Shown: piece by piece, positions 55,501 to 64,000 of the stretch | Layout of the letters: every line of letters begins with the position of its first letter | Numbering within the stretch: the stretch's first letter is position 1 | Origin: Zygnema cylindricum | Lineage: Eukaryota; Streptophyta; Zygnematophyceae; Zygnematales; Zygnemataceae | NCBI GenBank assembly: GCA_037447655.1 | Contig: JBBHKE010002847.1 | Span: 117,164 to 181,163, forward strand | Length of the DNA stretch: 64,000 nt | Reading direction: 5' to 3' | The notes under the pieces: generated by a model | Told to the model about the DNA's origin: nothing | Databases searched by the model: none | Seen by the model: the letters and a program-made list of their open reading frames with translations, nothing else | Made by a program: the position numbers and the translations under genes

Positions 55501-56809
55501 ATAAATAAGCATGAAAAAGAACAAAAAAATGTTGATAAAAACAAATAAGAAAGATAAAGAAGAACAATAAGAAAATGATGGCAACATACAAACATAAAAA
55601 AGAACAATTAATCGTCCCTACTTTAAACCTACCCTGCAGTAAAAGTAGTTGCATGCTTGTTAACTTATCTTACGAATAGTGGGCAACATTGGCTTCAACT
55701 AAAACTTATCTCTACAATGGAAATCTTGTCAACGACTAAAAACGATGATAAATGCTTGAATTTGATTTCTCCAAGCCAAAATTAAATCATTAATGAATTT
55801 TCAAATCAACATTAATTCACTTGAAAACCTTAACAAAAAAAAAAGGCATCATACTACAAATTGGTCATCTTGCAAAGGCAAAATGGAAGCATAAAAATGA
55901 AAATGGAATGAGTTAAAACGCTACTGAAAGGATAAAACATCAAGGAGTTTCAAAATTATGGCAACAGCGAACAAGAAGAATTTCGTTAAAAAGCCAAAAA
56001 TATCTGCTCAAATTGATTTCGAACTTCTTGACAAACATCATGCAAGAAATAAGTTTGTTTCTGGAATAATCGAAGTATTTCAAATTAAATATTTTGCAAG
56101 AAAAGATTTAACAGGAACAAAACTGTCAACAAGAATAATATGAAAAAAAGAAAAAAAAAAGAGTTGACCAGTCTTCACAGGCCTCCACAAAGAGTTGGAG
56201 TATACAACAAGGACGAACAAGTGAGAGAATGAGGCGTGGACAAAAGTGGCAAAATTCACAATTTTTTCAGGGTGTTATGGGGTTTTTTAAGGCTATTAAT
56301 TTAGGGTCTTTCAAGGGTTTCTTTCGTGTTTTTTACATTTTGCAGGAGTTTTTCAGGATTTTTTCACGTTTTTTTAGGGTTTCTCACAATTTTCCAATGC
56401 ATTTTACGCTTTTCAAGGAATTTTTATGGTTTTCAAAGGGGTTTTTTTTTACTTTTGGAAGAGTCTGGCTTCTTTTATTTGAGGAACGTTCAATAGTTCA
56501 CCAAATGCCGATAATCCGGATTCACTGTAGCTTGACTGGCGCATTTCTAGAGTGTTCAAAGAATTCCTAGGGATTATTAAGGTTTTTTTTACGATTTTTA
56601 GGATTTTCTAGGGTTCTTTTTTAGGTTTTAATTTTTAGGGAGCGACTGACTTCTTTTATTGGAGGAACGTCCAATAGTTCGCCAAATGCAAATAATCCTG
56701 GTTCTGCTGTGGCTTGACTGACGAGCTCCGCTGTTCCCCTGCCACGTGTACTCTTTGCCAGCAAACAAAACTGTTCTAAAAGTTCTACTTGTCTCGATTC
56801 CAGCTCCAT
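49510..56809 (-). CDS. CSN7: COP9 signalosome subunit 7 (CSN7), 9 exons
   Basis: Exons in transcript order: 56809-56651, 55361-55286, 54472-54384, 53619-53530, 52929-52885, 52226-52156, 50868-50736, 50163-50066, 49528-49510. All junctions are GT..AG and in phase, totalling 780 bases (259 residues; Arabidopsis CSN7 is 260). Peptides in order: MELESRQVELLEQFCLLAKS, EPGLFAFGELLDVP, WELLQLFAYGTWADF, LKLKQLTVMTLAENAK, VVPYDVLMEQLDVTNVRELE, GIVRGKLDQRKRCFE, SAGRDLRPGQLDNLISTLGN, LLLSIQEKIKWADSQ and MDLRGHQDLMYGDGGT. The middle is the PCI/winged-helix region and the IQEKIKWA segment begins a C-terminal helix. Known role: scaffold subunit of the COP9 signalosome, which removes NEDD8 from cullins. The last exon (residues LFSYH) is tentative. 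Confidence 0.92.
50930..51330. repeat. Tandem repeat of about 60 bp in CSN7 intron 6
   Basis: About six diverged copies of a unit with CTGTAG.TGTTTTAACA followed by TTTTCTGACA and an A-rich run. The frames across it are Phe/Lys artefacts. Confidence 0.75.
51790..52195. repeat. Three tandem copies of CSN7 exon 6 3' end plus intron start
   Basis: The - strand unit of about 125 bp holds CGACACTTGGCAATTG|GTAAAG and then intron sequence with GGGAATCTATAAATTATCTG and AAGATCTTTTGAGCAAAG. It recurs twice in intron 6 as CGACGCTTGGAAATTG|GTGAAG and CAACACTTGGTATTTG|GAAAAG. The functional donor is at 52155-52154; the middle copy keeps a GT, the last has lost it. Confidence 0.8.
53640..53760. repeat. 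Short tandem duplication in CSN7 intron 3
   Basis: Two copies of a roughly 55-bp unit containing TTCAGTAATCTACTCA, ATTCCCAAG and GACAT.GATA.AACATT, just upstream of exon 4 on the transcript. Confidence 0.7.
54010..54202. mobile_element. CACCG-family MITE, diverged, in CSN7 intron 3
   Basis: 193 bp: CACTGCCCATCGCTCTTAGA at the left and CTAATAGCCATGGTG at the right, each next to TA. Confidence 0.55.
54708..54985. repeat. GA/GGGA purine tract in CSN7 intron 2
   Basis: About 280 bases of GAGAGAGG and GGGAGGGAG. Long frames on both strands here are composition artefacts. Confidence 0.85.
55041..55239. mobile_element. CACCG-family MITE, variant, in CSN7 intron 2
   Basis: About 199 bp: left ACCGCCCATCGTTATTAGCG, right CGCTAATAACGATGAGCGGTG, TA at the right. 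The interior words AGGAGACGTGGCAGATTGTAG match 26670-26868. Confidence 0.75.
55351..55458. repeat. Duplicated 3' splice-site region of CSN7 exon 2
   Basis: The acceptor and exon start (TTTCTTTGTGCAG|TTACAAGGAACGGA on the - strand, at 55361) recurs in intron 1 near 55426-55455 as TTTCTTTGTGCAC|TTGCAAGGAACGGA, where the AG has become AC. Confidence 0.75.
56461..56545 (-). pseudogene. CSN7: Decayed duplicate of CSN7 exon 1 3' end
   Basis: In intron 1 the - strand reads QSSYSESGLSAFGELLNVPQ then IKE, against QATAEPGLFAFGELLDVPPI then KE in exon 1. The following donor is GCCAGA instead of GTCAGT. It is a tandem partial exon duplication that has lost its splice donor. Confidence 0.82.
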
Positions 56810-57142
56810 CAGTATTTGAAAGTAATACAGCAAGCTGAAAGGCAAAAAATAGAAGAGAAGAAAAAATCGCTTAGATCTGTTTTTCAGCACAAGGATAAGA
56901 AAAGCTGTAAAGAAATAGAACTGTAATTTTTTCAGTTACAGTTTCCTTTCGTTTTCTCCTATTTCCTCCTGCCTTTATCTTCCAATGGATTTCAAGATTT
57001 CAGCCAAGAAATAGTCAAATTCGAAGGTAGAGTAAGGATACAAAAAGCTAAGAAAAAACGAAGAAAAAAACGGAAAAAAAATGAGGGAATGAATTTTGAA
57101 AAATGATTCCCTACATCCACTTATTACTGTGGTATTTCCCTG

Positions 57143-57145
<3 letters not shown>

Positions 57146-57201
<56 letters not shown>
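57146..57201 (+). repeat. (CT)n microsatellite
   Basis: About 28 uninterrupted CT units. It lies upstream of the CSN7 start (GA-rich on the coding strand), possibly in its promoter or leader. Confidence 0.9.
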
Positions 57202-57204
<3 letters not shown>

Positions 57205-57960
57205 GGAAGGTTTGATGATAAGTTGTCAAAATTGAGGAAAACTAGGGCGAACAGAGGACCGAAATAGAAAAAGAAAGATAATATTTCTGCATATTCAGAT
57301 ACGGTTTCAAATGAATACCAATTCAATATCTCTTTCAAACAACAACGAATACCAAGTCAAATACGTAACATAATGAGTACAGAAAAAAACTGCTGGAAAC
57401 TAAAACCTAAATATCAAGAAATATATATCGAGATAAAAAATCAGTCCGAAGACAGCTCAAGGTGTCTGCAGTTCTCTAGAAAACAAAAAATGGTGTGATG
57501 TGTTTCAACGGCCATGGCAGCTGCAGCAACCTTCACCTTTCAAAAGCGTTCCATGCTAGTCACCGTTCCGTTCTAAAAAGTTAATCCTTCTACCACGCGA
57601 CAGTGTCCTGATACAGGAACCAGTATAAATTGGATGTTTTCATGCAAATTAAACAGTAATCAACTAAGCGAATTGGTAATCGCAGAGACGATTTTTGCTG
57701 CGCGCAGATAGTTGTCAGAAATTGTACATTTAAAGTACAGTTTCGTACAATCTACGTACCTTTAAGTTTAGATTTGACGTTCAATCCGTCGAACAACTTT
57801 GACTGGCGAAATATTGTAACGGCGGTTAAAAAACTGTCGCGCTTGCGAACGTCGACCGTCGTGAAAAAAAAAAACAATTCACACGGTCGGCGCAGGTTCA
57901 CTGAAACAAAACTGAGGCAGCCACATATAAATAAAATGGCTGCGCGGAGGTAGTTAGGGC

Positions 57961-58628
57961 CATAGTTCAAAAGTAGGCGTTTTTATGGTAGGCCTTTGGT
58001 AGGCGCACAAAACTTGGCACTAAACTCGCGTAGAGTAGGCATATTGTATGAGTGTGAGTTGCGGACACTCTTGTACGATCGTACGAATATGACGTATGAT
58101 CATAGTACAGCGCACGCCACCTGACGAAATTTTTTAGCGAACTGACGCGGCGTAGGATGACATTCCGCCGGAAAAAAAACCCGGAAAAAAAAAAAAAAAA
58201 ACGCGGACGGGCAACCTGGTTGGTCAATTTGAGGCTTTATTTAGTGTGGCCTTCAAAATTGCAGTCGCTAATATGACAAATTGTCCTATCGTAAGTTGTG
58301 TTATGGGCTTTTCATGTAATCTTCTTAAGATTGCTACTTTGATCAGCGACCGTCCGATTTCACGGTTGAAAATCTAAATCTAAAAATCTAAATCTGACGG
58401 TTGAAATAAAAAACACCTCAAAATTCACAGAAAAATAATTTTTTGTCCGATTTTTTTTCAAAATTTAGACATGCCGTTTAATTCTCTATCGATCGATGTG
58501 CAACTCAACCCTCTTAACCTTTTTTTTCATTTTTCGACCAATACAATATGGGTCTTAAGGGCATATTGTATGTTTTGCATACAATAGGCATACTGTATGG
58601 GCCTACTTTCACCTACTTTTGAACTATG
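57961..58628. mobile_element. hAT-like MITE (CATAGTTC family), copy 4, long form
   Basis: 668 bp with CATAGTTCAAAAGTAGG and CCTACTTTTGAACTATG ends and the exact 8-bp duplication GTTAGGGC (57953-57960 and 58629-58636). About 350 bp longer than other copies because of unrelated central sequence. Confidence 0.87.
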
Positions 58629-60096
58629 GTTAGGGCGTGTCCCATGTAACAGAAACTTTGAAACATTACTTTGGATTTTAGCGCAGATTTTACGGTGTAC
58701 TTTTCAAAGTGTTCCTATATCAATCATTACTTGCGCCTTCATTACTTCAAATATGTGACAGTTGTGGACGCCTACAAAAAATGCGACAGCCTACGATAGT
58801 ACGAAACGAAATGTAGACGACTACGAAACATCCTAAAATTAGTGACGTCTACAAAAACGGCGACGGTTGTAGACGTCGAGTTTTATGTGGGTTTTGTGAC
58901 ATTGCGAAGTCATGCTACCTTATGACGTCATCAACGCGTAAACTTTCCGCCATGGCTTCCCGATTTCTTTTTCTTACCATTTATCATTCGATATGCCATC
59001 AAAATGAGACCAAAAATATTTTTTAAAAAATGAAAAAAAATATCTTTCATTTGATACTATTATTGCTGCATTTCATTTAGAGATGAGAGAAAGAGGAGCG
59101 GTCGAATGAAAAGGATGGGGAGAGACGAGGACGTTGTAAATTTTTGCAAAGGACCCATGAATGAAAGTGGAGGTCCGAGACCTCAACGATTTTTTTTCCG
59201 TACATGCTTGTCATTTTTGTACGTACATGCGCGTGACGAGCATGGAAAAATATAGCATGTACTCTCCCTCGTTAAAAAAAAATCGAAGACGTTTCACGCG
59301 TGCAATACCTGCTTTCTATTCGTCGATAGGGTGATATTTTGGTTAAAATCAGATCGCGAGTTGATTCCATTACAAGTGTGAAGATGAACTGGAAGTGGGT
59401 CGCGATGATAATAACGCCAAATTGTCGTACCTTCCAAGTTCCAAGATGACGCAAAATGTACTTGTATTTTTGCCCATTTTTTGTGCGGCGTAAAATTTTC
59501 TCGTTGGAAGTCCCATTTTTTGTGAAAACGACGCAAAAAAACCCTTACTTGAACACATGGGAACACGCCCATAATCACTTCACGTGAGCTCCACTGCAAA
59601 CGCACACAACAGCATTTGACTCGCACAAAACGAAATAAACTTCGTACAAAATATAAAAGCAAACATGCGTATAAATATCAATGACACTACAATGACGCGT
59701 CGTCACGCGCGACCAAATGAAGCCACACTATTTACGAATCAATATTCTTGCATTGAATAAGTACTTCACAATGATTCACATTGTTGGTGTGTGCTTTCAC
59801 AGTGGAGCTCATTTGAAGTGAGTAACTACCTGCGCGCAACCATTTTATTTATATGTGGCTACCTCAGTTTTGTTTTAGTGAACCTGCACCGACCGTGTGA
59901 ATTGTTTTTTTTTTCATGACGGTCGACGTTCGCAAGAGCGACAGTTTTTTAACCGTTGTTACAATATTTCGCCAGTCAAAGTTGTTCGACGGATTGAACG
60001 TCAAATCTGAACTTAAAGGTACGTAGATTGTACGAAAATGTACTTCAAATGTACATTTTTTGACAACTACCTGCGCGCAGCAAAAATCGTCTCTGC

Positions 60097-61160
60097 TATT
60101 GTTGGGTATCGAGGACCATTTGGTGATATTCGATATATATCAAATTTTAAGTACCCGATAATCAATATATCGCCTCAATATATCAAAAAGGTAAACATCG
60201 CGATATATCGCCGATATGTCGTATCGTCAGTATATCGAGGCTTTGAAAAAAAAATCTCTTCTTGCTACTCCACTACACCGCTAATCGTTTTTGGTGTAAA
60301 AAAAGAATTAGCGTAAAACGCTACTTTAGTGTTAATAGCACCAATTTGTGATTTTGTGTCAAAAAAAAACATTAACATCAATTTGGCATTTAATGCCAAT
60401 TTGTGTGTCGACTTCGTAGGGTGTGCGTTCAGCTGTCATTGATACTATTTCAAGTTCAGGTGTACTATCCTAACAGCTTTCGCCGAAATAAGTACTTCTA
60501 AGGTTTGGAAATCGTACAGAACATGTAAATTAAAGTAAAATTAACGCTATTTCATGCTATATGTTTCGTAATGTTCCGCTCTTTCCGACGGCTAATTGAT
60601 ACTAAAATTTAATTTACATGCGAAGCGCTTTGAATGTTGTAAAATAAAGATGTCACGGCGACGCAATATACGTAAACGAGCTTTTTGTACATCACACTAA
60701 TTTTGACGAACGTAATATAAAATGGCAAACCCTAAATAAATACTTTCTATAATAACGTTAATTCTATCTTAATGTTAACAACACTAATTTATGATTTTAG
60801 GCCAAAAAAAGCCACGTCAAAATTAGTGTTATTAACACTAAAAACGATTAGCGGTGTACTGGTGCTGCCAACACTAGTGCTACAAAATTAGTATTTTTCG
60901 TCGGTTACTTTTTGCGGCGTCTACCTTTAAGTCACGAAACGAAAATCAAGTCGTACGTTGCGTATCAGACAATTTGTTTTTTTCGCTAAAGTAACATATT
61001 ATATAAAATATTAAATAAAAAAAATACTATATATCGCGATATATATCGCGATAATTTATGTTGGTCCCAGTATGATATATCGAGGAGTCTGCTCGATCGA
61101 TATTCGATATATCGAATATCGAAATTATCGCGATATGAATTTACCCGATACCCAACACTA
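60097..61160. mobile_element. TAGTGTTG-family hAT-like element nested in Mutator-like arm
   Basis: 1064 bp: left GTTGGGTATCGAGGACC, right GATACCCAACACTA, with TATCG/CGATA-rich ends. The flanks GTCTCTGC (60089-60096) and GTGTCTAC (61161-61168) match at 6 of 8, consistent with an aged 8-bp duplication. It interrupts the terminal repeat of the Mutator-like element. Confidence 0.75.
60276..60855. mobile_element. CACCG-family element nested in hAT-like element
   Basis: 580 bp with CACCGCTAATCGTTTTTGGTG and CACTAAAAACGATTAGCGGTG ends and TA on both sides. Confidence 0.82.
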
Positions 61161-61310
61161 GTGTCTACGATTAAAAATCCCCTTAACAAATTACAAATTA
61201 GGCTTGTCTATTGTCGCTTTCCGCGGACGCATAATAGATTTTTGGGAAATGTTTTTTTTTTGTTTGTTTTAAATGGTCGGCGCAAACATAATTTTGGTTA
61301 CGCGCAGTCA

Positions 61311-62381
61311 TGTAATTTTGTGACCTCCATTGGTACACATAATGTCTTGCTTATATGAAGCCTCTAGGATAATTTTTGCACTTTTGACTTTGGCAATGAA
61401 TAAGTGCCACCTTGGCATTTACAAAAATTCTAAACGACTACACCCCTGTGTAGCCAGGACTCCTCGAGTCCGCACCAAAAAGAATCACTGAATTTGCTCA
61501 CCTTAGCATTAAGTTATGGTTGTTCAAAGACAACGAATTTATATTTGGCCTACAAAGAGAGGGCTTTCACAAATATTTAAGTCCTACGAACCTACTCATA
61601 GCCCTTCTAGACCAATCAAATTACCATACACAACATTAATTTACATACAAAGTACGGTAGCCACCGTACTTAATGTACCGAAATATTCGACAACACTCTC
61701 GGTCTGCCACGTGGCAAATAAGTCGTCTCCATTCTTTCCATTTCTTCTTCGGCATCCTATAGGATGGTGCCACATGTCATCTTCCTCCACTTTGGCGCAG
61801 TGCTCGTAGAAAAACCTTTCCTGCATGCGGGCACTCACGAGTGCCGTCCGTTTGTAATTCGGCGATGTATGTCGGCCGTTTGATCTAATGGCGCGCTAAA
61901 TAATGTTGACCGTTGAAATTCAACGGTCATCGTTCCATGTCGACCGTTGAATTTATACGGTCCTCACCCCGTTTGACCGTTGAAATTGCGTCTTATTTTG
62001 CAAACCATTAATCGTGAAACGACATTTGATTTCGTTTCGTTCATTTCGTGCGGTACAGTATTTCGTGCGGTAATGTACGTTTCAATGTTTCATTTCGTTG
62101 GAATGTGTCGCCGCGTCACTCTATATATATTTATCAAATACAATATTGGTATCGATACAACAAAACCTATTGGATAAGGAGGACAGTTATTCCGTAAGTT
62201 TGTCATCCGAATGTCACAAGATCAAATCTTATTTCTGGCAACATATCTTTTGCAAGAGCTCTGTCTTCTGAGGCAACCATGGGTGCCTACCAGCTCTCAG
62301 TGACTACGAGAAGTATGAGAACAGTGTAGAATGCCCATAGACTGACTAAAAAGATAGATTATAAAATACCTTTTTTCAACA
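61311..62381 (-). repeat. 3' LTR of - strand Copia element
   Basis: About 1071 bp. On the - strand it starts TGTTGAAAAAAGGTATT right after a polypurine AAGGGGAG and ends ACAAAATTACA. Internal landmarks: ATTATCCTAGAGGC, GACTC.AGGAGTCC, AAATTCAGTGATTC. It has the antisense tRNA-like box (AAGATCAAATCTTA near 62217-62230). Confidence 0.75.
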
Positions 62382-62394
62382 CTCCCCTTATTTT

Positions 62395-64000
62395 TTAGTC
62401 TGTCTTTTCTTTCAGTCCACACTTCTCTCGACAAAATATCAATATCAAAGAGGGAATCGACTTAGTCATCATATCTGCTACCATCTCTCCATCCAGTCTA
62501 TATTCCAAACAAATTATTTTATTCTCAACCTTCTCCCTAAAAAGCTTAAACGAATATCGTTAAATTCTATGGGCTCCATTGCCACACAGAATTCGTAGAT
62601 CAAAAGAAGCTAATCTAGATAGTGTCGACTCTAAGTTTATATATACCTAAATGATTGACCCCTTGACAATCAGAACCCTATTAGAGCTTCACCCCTGTGA
62701 AATAAGACTTTTTGTGTGCTCAGTTCCACCACAGAATGCAAAGTTAGAATATGAGATTTGGACACATTCACCCACTTTGACTTTCCCTTAGAAATGCAGC
62801 CACCCTGGCAGGCAATAACTCTGAGCGACTAGACCCCTATGTAGCTTGGACTCCCTTGAGTCCGAAGCAAAAAGAATCACTGAATTTGCTCCCTTGAGCA
62901 GTAAGTTATGGCTGGCCAAAGGCGGCCTATAAATACAGAAGCTCTCTGGAAAGAGGCGGCTACCTAAGAATTGTCTAAGTCCTAATCCCCTCTCTAAACC
63001 CCCTTCTACAGTTGTACCTAGCCAATCCTACGACTGTAAAGTACTAGAAGGTACAGGTGTCGCTGTACTTCTTGTACGGCCTTGTATGGCATGGCCGTCC
63101 TGCTGTCGTATGTCATTTCCTAAGCCGTAGTTGCACCCTCCGCGATATTTGCTGTCCATTAGTGGACTACCACGTGTCACCCGGTGACGTCTCCCCCATA
63201 AACACCCAAACGACCACTCCGGTGCTTCGGCTTCATTGTGAGCCGTCCGATCAACGCAACATTTAATTCCATCCGTTGAAATTGCATGTCGACTTCATTT
63301 CGTGCGTTCTGATTTTTTTTGGTGCGGCCATGGTAGTTATATGTAATTCCCGGGCTGTAATGTGTTAAATGCATTTCGCGACGTGATAATTTGTAAATAC
63401 CTAACGTACCATATATACTTCAACATCGGTCTTAGACTATAGGATAAGAGTAACGGCTACTTTCACGGACGGCAGGTGCCAAGATCAAATCCTTGGTTCG
63501 TGAATCCTTTTTGGTAAATCTACCAACTTCTCCTTGTTGTCTCCTTCAGACAACCTAGACAGCCATGGCTCTAACTCCCTCTCCAGTCTTCAGTGACTGC
63601 GACAAGTGTGGGGACTTAAGAGAGGAGTAAGAGGCAAACTCTGTGTGCTTCTTTTGTGCCTTTTATTTTACATCCTGCAGACCTAAAAAATACTCAAATA
63701 TCAACATATCCATTTGTTTTGCTTTGAAGTGATGCTTAGGGGTTGCTGCAATTTCAATCCCAACTTGATTATCATAAAATATCTTTTGCACTCCATTATT
63801 CATATATCCCAGTTCTTGAAGCAAAGATTTCACCCACATTTATTCTTTCACAGCCGACAAGGCCATATACTCAGCCTCCATGGTGGACTGAGCAATCACC
63901 TTTTGTTGCTTGTTGCTCTAACAGGAAACCCCATTTCCAACATACAACACATACCCTTAAGTACATCTGTCTATGAGAGCATCCCCATAACTGGCATCAC
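62395..64000 (-). pseudogene. 3' end of a Copia pol gene, split by a solo LTR
   Basis: On the - strand 64000-63712 translates, with breaks, to DASYGDALI, then QQKVIAQSTMEAEYMALSAV and KHHFKAKQMD (RNase H). It resumes at 62559-62395 with IRLSFFREKVENKIICLEY, MVADMMTKSIPSL and CREKCGLKEKTD then a stop. It aligns with the end of the intact Copia protein. Removing 62560-63706 and one copy of the target duplication restores KQMDIRLSF across the join. The element continues beyond the window. Confidence 0.85.
62560..63706 (-). repeat. Solo Copia LTR inside the RNase H region
   Basis: 1147 bp; - strand start TGTTGATATTTGAG, end CATAGAATTTAA. The flanks are TATCG (62555-62559) and TATCC (63707-63711), a 5-bp duplication with one mismatch. 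Most similar to the solo LTR at 45026-46268 (shared CGGCACTATCTAGAT-type and GGAGCCCAT words near the end). Carries the tRNA-like box AAGATCAAATCC near 63480. Confidence 0.82.

Larger units (their letters stand above)
57669..61183. mobile_element. Second Mutator-like foldback element with nested insertions
   Basis: Left arm 57669-57957 (GCGAATTGGTAATCGCAGAG, then GACAATTCACACGGTCGGCGC-type words) is inverted at 59826-60096, and the extreme right end is displaced to 61161-61183. The arms match those of the element at 41303-43302. Insertions are an hAT-like MITE at 57961-58628 and an hAT-like element at 60097-61160, the latter holding a CACCG element. I could not confirm a 9-bp duplication at its outer ends. 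Confidence 0.75.

Overview
This is a nuclear window from a eukaryote of the green-plant lineage. It has spliced genes with GT..AG introns, a plant-type protein disulfide isomerase (PDI-C), a COP9 signalosome subunit 7 (CSN7) whose exon-by-exon translation follows the land-plant protein, and a GRP2/CSP2-like cold-shock protein with zinc knuckles. The sequence cannot separate a streptophyte alga from a bryophyte, fern or lycophyte. Base composition is AT-rich, with long T-rich introns. Most of the window is transposable-element sequence, much of it nested.

Host genes. (1) A + strand gene of 15 exons (13333-25164) encodes a 491-residue ER membrane protein: an Erv41/Erv46 (ERGIC) protein split by a thioredoxin domain. 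Exons were assigned from conserved peptides, and all junctions keep frame. (2) A - strand single-exon gene (38308-37775) encodes a 177-residue cold-shock-domain, Gly-rich, double-CCHC protein. (3) A - strand gene of 9 exons (56809-49510) encodes CSN7 (259 residues as modelled; only the last tiny exon is tentative). These are ordinary housekeeping genes and do not form an operon-like system.

Mobile elements by region. 1-3.3 kb: Copia and Gypsy debris and a repeated SINE-like unit. 3332-10202: a complete Ty1/Copia element with one uninterrupted 1478-residue polyprotein, target duplication TTTAG and a half-tRNA primer-binding site; its 3' LTR hosts a Harbinger-like element flanked by TTA. 10.3-12.8 kb: a cluster of MITEs and a LINE 3' end. 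22.3-23.2 kb: an hAT-like element in a PDI intron. 29.6-34.6 kb: two inverted copies of a LINE with a restriction-like endonuclease domain; the - strand copy contains a complete 514-bp TRIM whose LTRs each carry a cloverleaf tRNA-like sequence. 40.3-43.3 kb: an hAT-like MITE and a Mutator-like foldback element with a nested MITE. 43.9-47.5 kb: a degenerate LINE split by a solo Copia LTR. 57.7-61.2 kb: a second Mutator-like element holding three nested insertions. 61.3-64 kb: the 3' part of a - strand Copia element split by a solo LTR.

Most notable: LTR retroelements here repeatedly carry tRNA-like sequences. In the TRIM it is in sense and folds into a full cloverleaf; in Copia LTRs it is antisense. 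Two priming modes (half-tRNA and 3'-end tRNA) coexist. The CSN7 introns hold decayed tandem copies of their own exon/intron borders.
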